A stretch of DNA of 60,275 bases, taken from NCBI GenBank assembly GCA_021775855.1, contig JAJFGZ010000042.1, positions 1-60,275 on the forward strand, written 5' to 3'. The stretch is from Hyphomicrobiales bacterium. Its GTDB lineage: Bacteria > Pseudomonadota > Alphaproteobacteria > Rhizobiales > NORP267. This document shows, in pieces, positions 15,801 to 24,338 of the stretch. The position numbers and the translations under genes were made by a program. The notes beneath the pieces are model-generated. The model was not told the origin of the DNA. It did not search any database and saw nothing but the letters and a program-made list of their open reading frames with translations. How positions within the stretch are numbered: position 1 is the first letter of the stretch; every line of letters starts with the position of its first letter.

Positions 15801-16886
15801 ATGACGAGGCGTATTTTGCGATTATTTGGGTTGATATTGCTGGCCATCGCGGTTGTTGGCCTTTCGGGCCGTGCGGGCGCAAATCCGGTGCTGGTCATGG
15901 ATGCAAGTGATGGCCGGGTACTCTATTCGCAAGACGCATTCGATCCGTGGTATCCTGCATCTCTGACCAAGCTGATGACGGCGTACCTGACCTTCAGAGC
16001 AATCCGCGACGGGCGCACCAGCCTTGAAGCCCGGGTCGCGAACTCACCAACCGCCCAGGCGCAACCTGCCAGTAAACTTGGTTTACCAACCGATGCAACG
16101 TTACCTATGGAAACCGCGTTGCAGGCGTTGATTATCAAGTCCGCGAATGATGTCGCCGTCATGCTGGCCGAACATGTTTCGGGAAGCGTCGACGCGTTTG
16201 TTGTGGAGATGAACCGGACCGCACGCGATCTTGGCATGGTTGGCACTCTCTACGTCAATCCAAATGGGTTGCCAGCGGTCGGGCAAGTTACAACTGCACG
16301 CGATCTGGCATTGTTGGCCCGTACAATCATTCAGGAATATCCTGAGTATAACGAGATATTCGGGATGCCGTCCTTCCGGCTTGGGCAGCAGCGTCTGCGC
16401 TCCTACAACAGCCTGCTGCGAAACTTCGCCGGAGCTGACGGGATGAAAACCGGGTTCATCTGTGCTTCGGGCTACAACATCGTAGCGAGCGCGACCCGCG
16501 ACGGTCGTCGCCTGATAGCGGTAGTGCTGGGAGCATCATCAGGGAATCAACGGGCTGAAATCGCCAGCACCCATCTGGAACTTGGGTTCCAGAATGCCTG
16601 GGTCAACCCTGTCGCAGCTGCATCCTTTTCGCCACAGCTAAGCGTTGAGAGGTTTATGAGAATCCCCCGCTTCTCAACTTTGCCGGTGCATATGGGTCCG
16701 GTTGTCTGCCGTGGCCGGTACCGCGCCGGGACGGACCCTTACGAACTTGATCGCCAGGCGCGCCGGTTTGTGGCCATGACGACGGACGTTCCGCTACCGA
16801 ATTTACGGCCCGGTCCGCTGCCGTCCGGCGTGGCGGTCCGGTCGCTCAGCGCCGTACCAATGCCGTTATTCAGGCCTGGAATCTGA
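15801..16886 (+). CDS. D-alanyl-D-alanine carboxypeptidase (penicillin-binding protein, DacF/DacC type)
   Basis: With the start at ATG 15801 this is a 361-residue serine peptidase. It has an N-terminal signal peptide (LFGLILLAIAVVGLSGRAGA, about 9-27) and the three penicillin-binding motifs: S54-L-T-K57, S114-A-N116 and K216-T-G218. It trims the terminal D-Ala from peptidoglycan stem peptides in the periplasm. The C-terminal ~80 residues are low in similarity to the usual beta-sheet domain and rich in Pro and Arg. The open frame extends upstream to 15078 but lies antisense to the oxygenase, so the ATG before the signal peptide is chosen. Its 3' end overlaps the convergent dimethylargininase gene by 21 bp. 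Confidence 0.92.
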   Translation: MTRRILRLFGLILLAIAVVGLSGRAGANPVLVMDASDGRVLYSQDAFDPWYPASLTKLMTAYLTFRAIRDGRTSLEARVANSPTAQAQPASKLGLPTDATLPMETALQALIIKSANDVAVMLAEHVSGSVDAFVVEMNRTARDLGMVGTLYVNPNGLPAVGQVTTARDLALLARTIIQEYPEYNEIFGMPSFRLGQQRLRSYNSLLRNFAGADGMKTGFICASGYNIVASATRDGRRLIAVVLGASSGNQRAEIASTHLELGFQNAWVNPVAAASFSPQLSVERFMRIPRFSTLPVHMGPVVCRGRYRAGTDPYELDRQARRFVAMTTDVPLPNLRPGPLPSGVAVRSLSAVPMPLFRPGI

Positions 16887-17774
16887 TCCACCCCGCAGCA
16901 ACAGTAGTGTCAGGCAGGTCGGACCACCCTGGCCCGGGTGACAGATATGGTCGCCCCGAATTTCGTTGACGATGATGCCCCTTGCCTTGAGGGCGCTGGC
17001 GGTTTTCGGGTTGCCCTTTAGTAATATGACCCGATCGTTGCCGAGGGCCAGTATGTTGCAACCCATGGTCTCGAATTCGGTGTCCGGCACCGGCAGGATC
17101 GTGATCTTCCGGGCATCAAGGAATTCCACCAATGCGACCGGCATCAGGGGCGGGTAGCCCGCCACGAGGTTGTCGCTGATCGGGCTCAGGACCGACATCA
17201 GATGGAATACGTCGCCCGGCCCTTTGTAATTCGGCATGTCGAAGGCAATGACTGCGATATCAGGTCCGGCAAACGCGCGGACCTGATCGATGCCCGACTG
17301 GTTGGTGCGCCAGGTGCGGCCGATCAACAGGGTTTTGGGGTCGATCCAGACACAGTCGCCGCCTTCAAGGGTTCCGGGGCCCTCGATGGCGCCGGCAATT
17401 GGAAGGGACAGGTCTTCGAAGAGTTTTACTAAATTTTGGGGTTCGCGTGCCCGGGCGCTTTTTCCCATCCGCGCCAACAGCATGCCGGACGGCAATGGGA
17501 GAGCGGCGTCCCTGACGTAAACGGCATCAAGCGAGAGGTCGAAATTGTCTTTGGGCATGATGACATCGGCACCGGTCGCCTGGATCGTGGCCACGAAAGC
17601 GGCGTGTTCGGTGTTTGCAGCGCCAAGATCGGGTTGCGACAAATACCCAAGTTCCTGCCATTGGTGCGCAATATCCATCTGCCTACGGACAATCGTACCA
17701 GGGGCGCGTAATAAGACCTTGGTTAGGGGCAGCGTTTCTGCCAGTTTGTTGTTCTCGGTCTTCGGGCCTGTCAT
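16866..17774 (-). CDS. Dimethylargininase / amidinotransferase-superfamily hydrolase
   Basis: This protein of about 302 residues belongs to the guanidino-group modifying superfamily (DDAH, arginine deiminase). Visible catalytic elements are AVYVRDAAL, GPGTLEGGDCVWI (Glu/Asp binding the guanidinium), VFHLMSVLSPI (catalytic His) and GGPTCLTLLLLR near the C-terminus (nucleophilic Cys). The length and the HLMS motif fit dimethylarginine dimethylaminohydrolase, which gives citrulline and dimethylamine. A relaxed-specificity amidinohydrolase is also possible. The start is ATG 17774 or TTG 17792; neither has a strong ribosome site. It is divergent from the FATP-type synthetase gene. Confidence 0.82.
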   Translation of the reverse strand: MTGPKTENNKLAETLPLTKVLLRAPGTIVRRQMDIAHQWQELGYLSQPDLGAANTEHAAFVATIQATGADVIMPKDNFDLSLDAVYVRDAALPLPSGMLLARMGKSARAREPQNLVKLFEDLSLPIAGAIEGPGTLEGGDCVWIDPKTLLIGRTWRTNQSGIDQVRAFAGPDIAVIAFDMPNYKGPGDVFHLMSVLSPISDNLVAGYPPLMPVALVEFLDARKITILPVPDTEFETMGCNILALGNDRVILLKGNPKTASALKARGIIVNEIRGDHICHPGQGGPTCLTLLLLRGGSDSRPE

Positions 17775-17911
17775 GGCGTCGTTGTCTCGCAATTCATAGA
17801 ATGTGATGGTAGGATAAATTTCTGCGGCCTGTCATTGAGAGCCAAGCGCTGGAGTTTAAACTCCGATAACAAAAAAAGCACTTGGCTTTGTTTGCAGTAA
17901 GGGAGAGGGAC

Positions 17912-19711
17912 ATGGGAATACTGACGAAGATCAGCAGTGAGTGGGCATATCTTAGCAGCGCGTTGCGCACGCTAAAACGTATAAAAAATATTCCTAAAAC
18001 CCCGGACATCACGTTCCCGGACGTGGTCAATGATCTTGCCGATCAATATGGCGACCGCGTCGCATTGATCAGCGATACCGAAAGCTACACCTACCGCCAG
18101 TATACACAGCGCGCCAACCAATATGCCCGTTGGGCCCAGGCCAACGGGATCAAAAAGGGCGAAACTGTTGCTCTGATGATGAATAATTGCGCCGAGTATC
18201 TGGTGATTTGGCTCGGCATAACCCGCGCCGGTGGGGTTTGCGCGCTCCTCAACACCCACCTTGGCGGGCAGGGTCTGGGGCATTGCGTCAACATTGTAGA
18301 GCCGAACCATATTATCGTCGGCGCCGATCTGGTCGACACGCTGGAGACCGCGGGGCCGCATCTGGACGGTGAGCCCAAAATCTGGGTCTACGGGTCGAAC
18401 CAGTCAGATTATGACGAGGTCGGACCGGCCGTCGATGCGCTATCGGATGCGCCCTTATCGAACAAGGAAAATCCTGGCCTTACAATCCACGATCAAGCAC
18501 TTTTTATCTATACCAGCGGTACGACCGGACTGCCGAAAGCCGCCAACATCAATCACTTCCGGTTGCGTAGCATTATGAACGGTTTCTCGGCGGCGATGAA
18601 CGCTAAAATCACCGACCGGATTTACGTGTGTCTACCGCTCTATCATTCGTCAGGCGGGGTCCTTGCGGTAGGTGCAACCCTGACGGTCGGGGGGTCGGTC
18701 GCGATCCGCAATGGGTTTTCGGCGCGGGAATTCTGGGACGACATCGTCAAGTTCGAAGCCACGCTGTTTCAGTATATCGGTGAACTGTGCCGTTACTTGC
18801 TGAACAGCCCGACCAACCCGAACGAAACCGCGCACAAGATCAGGCTGTGCTGCGGAAATGGCCTGCGCCCGGATATCTGGATGGATTTCAAGACCCGATT
18901 CCGGCTGCCGCATATTCTGGAGTTTTACGGCGCCACCGAAGGCAACGTTGTCCTCTTCAATTTTGACAGCAAACCGGGGTCGGTCGGCCGGATACCAAAC
19001 TGGCTGAAGAAGAAGTTCGTGACCGAGGTTGTGCGGTTCGACGTCGAAAACGAGCGCCCGATACGCGGCGAAGACGGGTTCTGTGTTCTGTGCGAGCCCG
19101 ACGAGGTCGGCGAAGTTATCGGCCAGATTCTGGATGATCCGGAACGCCCCAGTCAGCGCTTTGAAGGGTATGCGGATGAAGAAGCGACGGAGAAGAAAAT
19201 CCTCCATGACGTGTTCGAGAAAGGTGATATGTGGTTCCGCACTGGCGATTTGATGCGCCGGGATGCGGACGGGTATTTCTACTTTATTGACCGGATCGGC
19301 GATACCTTCCGCTGGAAGGGCGAGAATGTTGCGACCTCAGAAGTAGCCGAAGCGATTACCGTGTTCCCGGGCATCAAGGACGCCAATGTCTACGGCGTTG
19401 AAGTCTCGGGCCGCGATGGCCGCGCGGGCATGGCGGCATTGGTGGTCGAAGAGGAGATCGATCTGGTTGCACTCCACAAGCACCTGTGCGGCCAGTTGCC
19501 GGAGTACGCCCAACCGATATTCCTGCGGTTGCAGAAAGAGCTCGAGATTACCGGGACCTTCAAGCAGAAGAAGATCGATCTGGTGAAGGAAGGTTTCGAT
19601 CCAGAGGCGCTTGAGGATGAGATTTATTTCAACGATCCGGAATCGGGAGCCTTCCAGCGGGTTGATAAAACCCTTTACGATCATATCCAGGTAGGCGGTG
19701 TCCGGATTTGA
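17912..19711 (+). CDS. FATP-type long-chain/very-long-chain acyl-CoA synthetase
   Basis: This 599-residue AMP-forming synthetase contains the P-loop IYTSGTTGLPKAANINH, the motif EFYGATEGNV and the hinge region FRTGDLMRRDADGYFYFIDRIGDTFRWKGENV. These mark the FATP/FadD-like very-long-chain branch. It activates fatty (or bile-acid-like) carboxylates to CoA esters for beta-oxidation or lipid assembly. The frame is open from 17882, but ATG 17912 has GGGAGAGG 5-6 nt upstream and is preferred. Its stop overlaps the TTG of the following DUF924 gene, indicating translational coupling. It is one of two acyl-CoA ligases in the window; the other is at 24339. Confidence 0.92.
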   Translation: MGILTKISSEWAYLSSALRTLKRIKNIPKTPDITFPDVVNDLADQYGDRVALISDTESYTYRQYTQRANQYARWAQANGIKKGETVALMMNNCAEYLVIWLGITRAGGVCALLNTHLGGQGLGHCVNIVEPNHIIVGADLVDTLETAGPHLDGEPKIWVYGSNQSDYDEVGPAVDALSDAPLSNKENPGLTIHDQALFIYTSGTTGLPKAANINHFRLRSIMNGFSAAMNAKITDRIYVCLPLYHSSGGVLAVGATLTVGGSVAIRNGFSAREFWDDIVKFEATLFQYIGELCRYLLNSPTNPNETAHKIRLCCGNGLRPDIWMDFKTRFRLPHILEFYGATEGNVVLFNFDSKPGSVGRIPNWLKKKFVTEVVRFDVENERPIRGEDGFCVLCEPDEVGEVIGQILDDPERPSQRFEGYADEEATEKKILHDVFEKGDMWFRTGDLMRRDADGYFYFIDRIGDTFRWKGENVATSEVAEAITVFPGIKDANVYGVEVSGRDGRAGMAALVVEEEIDLVALHKHLCGQLPEYAQPIFLRLQKELEITGTFKQKKIDLVKEGFDPEALEDEIYFNDPESGAFQRVDKTLYDHIQVGGVRI

Positions 19712-20259
19712 TCCAGCCGGGGGATAAGCCAGAGGCCATACTGGATTTCTGGTTTCAGGCGGGAACAAAAAAATGGTGGGCCAGGGACGCGGACTTTGAT
19801 GCTGTGATCGCTGAGCGGTTTTCCGAAATCCATGCCCGGGCAAGCCAGGGCGATTTGGACGATTGGGCGGGTGAAAAAACATCTGCCCTCGCGCTGGTGA
19901 TTGTGCTAGATCAGTTTTCGCGAAACCTTTTCCGGGACGATGCACGCGCTTTTGCCCAGGATGCGAAGGCCCGGGATATTGCCCGGCAGACGATCGCCGC
20001 CGGATTTGACCACGCGAGTGCGCGCGACCAACGGCAATTTTTCTATTTACCCTTTATGCATGCCGAGGATCTGGCGATGCAGGATTATTGCGTCGCGCTG
20101 TATCAATTGCTGGGGGATGAAAATTCGCTCCGGTTTGCCGATCTGCACCGTGATATTATCTGCCGCTTCCGGCGCTTTCCTCATCGCAACCGTGTTTTGG
20201 GGCGCCCAACCAGCCCCGCCGAGCAGGCTTTTCTCGATAGCGGTGGGTTCTCAGCCTAA
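19708..20259 (+). CDS. DUF924 family protein
   Basis: This 183-residue protein matches the DUF924 family: ILDFWFQAGTKKWWARDADFDAVIAERF at the start, ALALVIVLDQFSRNLFRDDARAFAQD in the middle, and FFYLPFMHAEDLAMQDYCV after it. The family is all-helical and TPR-like, with unknown function. Translation starts at TTG 19708, overlapping the stop of the acyl-CoA synthetase by 4 nt, so the pair is coupled. No membrane segment or signal peptide is present. Confidence 0.9.
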   Translation: MIQPGDKPEAILDFWFQAGTKKWWARDADFDAVIAERFSEIHARASQGDLDDWAGEKTSALALVIVLDQFSRNLFRDDARAFAQDAKARDIARQTIAAGFDHASARDQRQFFYLPFMHAEDLAMQDYCVALYQLLGDENSLRFADLHRDIICRFRRFPHRNRVLGRPTSPAEQAFLDSGGFSA

Positions 20260-20438
20260 CAAATTCAACGATCTAAATTCAGGGCTAATTTTATCCTAAC
20301 GGCGGTGAGATTTGGCAGGGACTATATTTTACGCCGGATTTTCAGATCCGCTTGATGTGCCAAACAGGAACAAATGCTGCGGCACAGGGATTGCATTCAT
20401 CTGGCTTTATCCAGTCAAACTTTCAGGGAACAGGCGGC

Positions 20439-20657
20439 ATGACGGGCGAAAAACCCAATGAAACTGTGGTTACCGGAGACGATATTGCGGAAATGGCAAA
20501 AATTCTCCAGAAAAAATATGGAGAAAAGGCTGTCGAAGTGGCCGACGTTTTGATGCGCGACCATGTAACGGCCGCTGACAGAAAACGCGCCAGCGCCTGG
20601 GCTGCCGTCTCCCGATATTTGTGTCAGGCACAGGGATTTTCCATCAGTCTCCAGTAA
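20439..20657 (+). CDS. Small hypothetical protein
   Basis: This is a 72-residue soluble, mainly helical protein (MTGEKPNETVVTGDDIAEMAKILQ at the N-terminus; VADVLMRDHVTAADRKRASAW in the middle). The frame is open from 20352, but ATG 20439 follows CAGGGAACAGGCGGC, which offers a ribosome site. It precedes the flippase operon by 82 bp on the same strand. I do not recognise a family. Its amphipathic charge pattern and standalone frame argue for a real gene, with moderate certainty. Confidence 0.6.
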   Translation: MTGEKPNETVVTGDDIAEMAKILQKKYGEKAVEVADVLMRDHVTAADRKRASAWAAVSRYLCQAQGFSISLQ

Positions 20658-20739
20658 CAACCGTCCACCGCCAACCGTTTCTTAAATCCGGGCTGTTAGG
20701 TTCCTGCGAAAATAAAACAGGGATTTGGTGGATCTCGCC

Positions 20740-22149
20740 ATGAGCGTTGAACAGGAATTCGGGCCTGCAAACCTGACCGGGATTGGTGGTCAGCTGGGGC
20801 GCCTTTTTGATCAAGGCCGGGAAATTTTAAAAGCCGGTGACAAGCGGGCACTGGCCCAGCGTACGGCAATTTTTTCGTTCTTCATTCGGGTCGCGAGCGC
20901 GGCCGTTGCCTATTTGATGCAAGTCGCGTTGGCGCGCTGGATGGGCAGCTACGAATATGGCATTTTTGTTTTTGTTTGGGTCTGGGTAATTATCATCGGG
21001 ACCCTGTCCGGTTTTGGTTTCAACACCTCAGTGTTGCGCTTCGTTCCCGAATATACCGAACAGAAAGATCCTGCACGGTTACGCGGGTTCCTGTTTACCG
21101 GGCGTCTGTTGCCGATCGGCCTCTCGACCCTGATCGCGTTGTTCGGGATCGCCGGGGTCTATCTCCTTGGCGACTGGATCGAACAGGTATACGTGCTGCC
21201 GGCCTATCTGGCGCTCGTCTGCCTGCCTTTGTATACGCTGACCGATATTCAGGACGGTATTGCGCGCGCCTATAGTTGGCCCGGGATTGCCCTGATCCCA
21301 CCATATCTGGTGCGCCCGTTTCTGATTCTGGCTCTCATGGCACTGGCGATCTACGGGCTTGGCCACGAAGCCGATGCCGCCACCGCCACCGCAGCCGCTA
21401 TCGGCGCCACATGGTTGGCGGGGTTGCTCCAGCTCTTGTTTCTGAAACGTAAAATGGCTCCCAAAATCCCAAGCGGGCCGAAAAAAGTGGAACTCGGCTT
21501 TTGGGTCCGGATTTCAGCACCGTTTGTCCTGGTCGAAGGATTTTACATTCTTCTCGCACACACCGACATTCTGATCCTGACGCTGTACCTCCCACCCGAC
21601 CAGGTCGCGATTTATTTTGCTGCGCTGAAAACAATCGGCCTGGTCTCATTCGTTGCTTTCGCAGTGACCGCCGGCGTGACCCACCGCTTTGCCGAACTGA
21701 ACGCGGCCGGTGATGTGGAAGGACTGAATGTCTTTATGCGGGACGCCGTGAAATGGACCTTCTGGCCGTCCGTGGCGGCGGCGATTGCCGTGCTGATCGT
21801 TGGCTATCCGCTGCTGATGTTGTTTGGTTCCGAATTCACGACGGGGTATCCCATCATGTTTATCCTGGCCCTCGGCATTCTTGCCCGGGCTGCGGTTGGC
21901 CCGGTTGAAAGCCTCTTGAATATGCTCGGCCATCAGATCGTTTGTGCAAAGGTTCTGGTCGGAGCCGTCGCGTTAAATATCGCCGCTAATTTTGCGCTGG
22001 TTCCGTATTTCGGGCTGGCTGGCGCAGCGGCCGCAACGAGCTTCGCTGTCATCGCTGAATCGATGCTTCTCTATGGAATGGCGAACCGCCTCGTTGGCAT
22101 AAATGTGCTGGCTTGGTCCAGGCCGAAGTTGGGAGGCAGCGAGCAATGA
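20740..22149 (+). CDS. Polysaccharide flippase (Wzx/MOP superfamily)
   Basis: This protein of about 469 residues has 12-14 predicted membrane helices. It begins with a cytoplasmic stretch of about 45 residues, then LAQRTAIFSFFIRVASAAVAYLMQVALARWMGSYEYGIFVFVWVW, a typical RfbX/Wzx first-repeat sequence. It should flip a lipid-linked saccharide across the inner membrane. The start is ATG 20740 or the in-frame TTG 20725. The stop overlaps the next ATG (ATGA), so the FemAB-like gene is translationally coupled. No glycosyltransferases are in the window, so the glycan is unknown. Confidence 0.87.
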   Translation: MSVEQEFGPANLTGIGGQLGRLFDQGREILKAGDKRALAQRTAIFSFFIRVASAAVAYLMQVALARWMGSYEYGIFVFVWVWVIIIGTLSGFGFNTSVLRFVPEYTEQKDPARLRGFLFTGRLLPIGLSTLIALFGIAGVYLLGDWIEQVYVLPAYLALVCLPLYTLTDIQDGIARAYSWPGIALIPPYLVRPFLILALMALAIYGLGHEADAATATAAAIGATWLAGLLQLLFLKRKMAPKIPSGPKKVELGFWVRISAPFVLVEGFYILLAHTDILILTLYLPPDQVAIYFAALKTIGLVSFVAFAVTAGVTHRFAELNAAGDVEGLNVFMRDAVKWTFWPSVAAAIAVLIVGYPLLMLFGSEFTTGYPIMFILALGILARAAVGPVESLLNMLGHQIVCAKVLVGAVALNIAANFALVPYFGLAGAAAATSFAVIAESMLLYGMANRLVGINVLAWSRPKLGGSEQ

Positions 22150-23408
22150 CAATCGTTGAGCGCCAGTCCATTCGGTTTGAAGACGCCGGTCACCAGCGCC
22201 ATTCAGGACATACAAGATCGGCCGTATCCGGCGCCGACACACGAGAAAATATCCAGATTGAAATTGTCAATTCCCTGTTCGCGCTGGCGGACATCAAGGA
22301 CGCCTGGATGGATCTGGCGGAGCGCGCGCTGGACGCGAATATTTCGCTGACGCCCGCCAAGGCGCTTGCTGCGATCCAGTATCTCGATAAAGCCGATCGG
22401 GGATGTGCCGTTCTTGTATGGCAGGCGGGCAAAGGCGGAACCTCCCCGCGCCGTCTGCTCGGGTTATTCCCGCTTAAATTCTCGAAAGCACGATGGGGCA
22501 TTCCGGTCCGGTCCGCTGAATTGTGGCACCATTTTTATTCGATTTCCGGGACCCCGCTTGTCGACCGGCAGCTAGCCCGGTCCACTATCGCTGTATTCTT
22601 AGACTGGTTCGAAACAAACCAAGTTGCTCCCCGGTTCCTGCGCATAACCGATATTGCAAAAGGACTCGTCTATGAAACGCTGATGGATGAACTATCGGTT
22701 CGGGGCATGCCTATTCGGGAGTATGATAGCCACGAGCGGGCGATCCTGGAAACCGATAGGCAGGGTGAAGATTATCTCCGGGAAAGCCTCGGGAAAAAAC
22801 GCAGCAAGGAATACCGCAGGATACGCAACCGTCTTGGAGACCTCGGGCCCGTTGAGTTGCGGATAAGTGTAGACCGCGAAGAAATTGAAGATGCTTTGAC
22901 GCGGTTTCTGGACCTCGAGAAAGCCGGTTGGAAAGGCGAACGCGGCACGGCGATGGCCTGCCGGGACGATTGGCGCGGCTTTTTCACTGATACGGTTCTC
23001 GGTTTGGCAAATACCGGGCAATGCCGGATCGCCGAATTGAATCTCGACGGGCGGGTGATCGCAACAGCCATTCTTGTGATGAGCCAGGATACCGCCTGGA
23101 TGTGGAAAATTGCGTTCGACGAGACCTTTTCCAAATATTCGCCGGGGGTCCTGCTTGTTCTCGATGTAACCAGGCGACTGATCGAGGATAAAAATATTAC
23201 GCGGGTGGATTCTTGCGCCGTCGCCGATCACCCGATGATCAACAAGATATGGCGCGAGCGGCTGGTGGTATCTGATCTTATGGTCGCAGCCCGGCCCGGT
23301 ATTGTCCCGGAAGCACTGATCCACTGGCTGGAGCAAGCGCGCCGTGATGCGCGGGCGGTAATCAAATCTATCTATAAGAAATTTATCAAGGAGGCCCACC
23401 ATGGGTGA
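22146..23408 (+). CDS. FemAB/BioF2-like GNAT-fold acyltransferase
   Basis: With the start at ATG 22146 this is a 420-residue protein. The central part contains LGKKRSKEYRRIRNRLGDLGPVELRI and then FLDLEKAGWKGERGTAM, AELNLDGRVIATAILVM and WMWKIAFDETFSKYSPGVLLVLDV. This is the pattern of the Acetyltransf_6 (CelD/FemAB-like) domain found in polysaccharide loci. It probably transfers an acyl or aminoacyl group to a saccharide or lipid intermediate in the cytoplasm. It overlaps the flippase stop by 4 nt, and its own stop overlaps the start of the oxygenase-like gene by 8 nt, so the three genes form one coupled operon. The substrate is unknown. Confidence 0.82.
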   Translation: MTIVERQSIRFEDAGHQRHSGHTRSAVSGADTRENIQIEIVNSLFALADIKDAWMDLAERALDANISLTPAKALAAIQYLDKADRGCAVLVWQAGKGGTSPRRLLGLFPLKFSKARWGIPVRSAELWHHFYSISGTPLVDRQLARSTIAVFLDWFETNQVAPRFLRITDIAKGLVYETLMDELSVRGMPIREYDSHERAILETDRQGEDYLRESLGKKRSKEYRRIRNRLGDLGPVELRISVDREEIEDALTRFLDLEKAGWKGERGTAMACRDDWRGFFTDTVLGLANTGQCRIAELNLDGRVIATAILVMSQDTAWMWKIAFDETFSKYSPGVLLVLDVTRRLIEDKNITRVDSCAVADHPMINKIWRERLVVSDLMVAARPGIVPEALIHWLEQARRDARAVIKSIYKKFIKEAHHG

Positions 23409-24333
23409 AATGCTGACATTTCCGGAGGATGCCCGGGAGAAATTCCCGGACAAATCGTTCCAGACGTCGCACGCCTTGAGCGATCATCCGCTCCTGCAAC
23501 TGCCGGCCCTGGTCGCCCTGGGACAGAAACTGGACCGTGATCAATTTGAATACAGTTCCGGGGATACCGGACCGAACCAGCGCCTCGAGGATATCAAGCA
23601 TATCGATCTGGAGCCGGTCGAGGTGATCCGGAACATCGAGGATTGTGGTGCGTGGATGGTGCTTAAAAACGTTGAATCCGATCCGGCCTATAAACGATTG
23701 GTCGAGGACGCGCTTGAATCTGGTGCCCGTGCCGCCGGTTTCAAGTCGTGCCAGGAAGCCGGCATGATCGATGCGCAGGGGTTTATCTTTGTCGCCTCGG
23801 CAAATTCAACGACCGCGTTTCACACCGACAACGAACATAATCTTTTTGTCCAGCTGCATGGCACCAAGTCCTTCCACGCATTTGAGAATGAGGGTCGGGA
23901 GGTTGTACCCGATGCCGATCTGGAGAGTTACCCGGGGAAGCACCGCAACCATACCTATCAGGAGGCGTTCGAAGATCGCGCGACCGTCTACGAACTGGAA
24001 CCAGGCGACGGTATTTTGCTGCCTTATATCTGGCCCCATTGGGTCCGGACGGGAGATGAATTTTCGATTTCCTTGGCTATCACCTGGAAGACACCGGAGA
24101 TCGTGCGCAGCAACAAGCTGCTATTTGCAAACGGTATCCTGAGGCGGGTCGGTATCCCGCAATCCCCGCCCGGGGTTTATCATTTTTGGGACAATATAAA
24201 AGTCTGGGGGTATACCCTTGCCCGCGCGATGATCGAGCCGTTCCGACGGAGCGAGCGGTCGCGGCGTTTCCTGCGCGGTCTGCTGTTTGGGCGCAAGGCA
24301 AACTATTATTACCGGACCGGCGGTCAGACCTGA
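23401..24333 (+). CDS. JmjC/cupin-type Fe(II)/2-oxoglutarate-dependent oxygenase-like protein
   Basis: This 310-residue protein has a double-stranded beta-helix core. The iron triad can be placed as H141-x-D143 (TAFHTDNEHN) and H213 (WPHWVRTG). A lysine in HGTKSFHAF (K156) is in the position that binds 2-oxoglutarate in JmjC/cupin_8 enzymes. The start ATG 23401 lies inside the end of the FemAB-like gene and is preceded by AAGGAGGCCCACC, a strong ribosome site. Family members hydroxylate proteins, peptides or small metabolites; here the operon suggests a saccharide or lipid-linked target, which is inference. It ends 5 bp before the convergent acyl-CoA ligase gene. Confidence 0.75.
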   Translation: MGEMLTFPEDAREKFPDKSFQTSHALSDHPLLQLPALVALGQKLDRDQFEYSSGDTGPNQRLEDIKHIDLEPVEVIRNIEDCGAWMVLKNVESDPAYKRLVEDALESGARAAGFKSCQEAGMIDAQGFIFVASANSTTAFHTDNEHNLFVQLHGTKSFHAFENEGREVVPDADLESYPGKHRNHTYQEAFEDRATVYELEPGDGILLPYIWPHWVRTGDEFSISLAITWKTPEIVRSNKLLFANGILRRVGIPQSPPGVYHFWDNIKVWGYTLARAMIEPFRRSERSRRFLRGLLFGRKANYYYRTGGQT

Positions 24334-24338
24334 CGACG

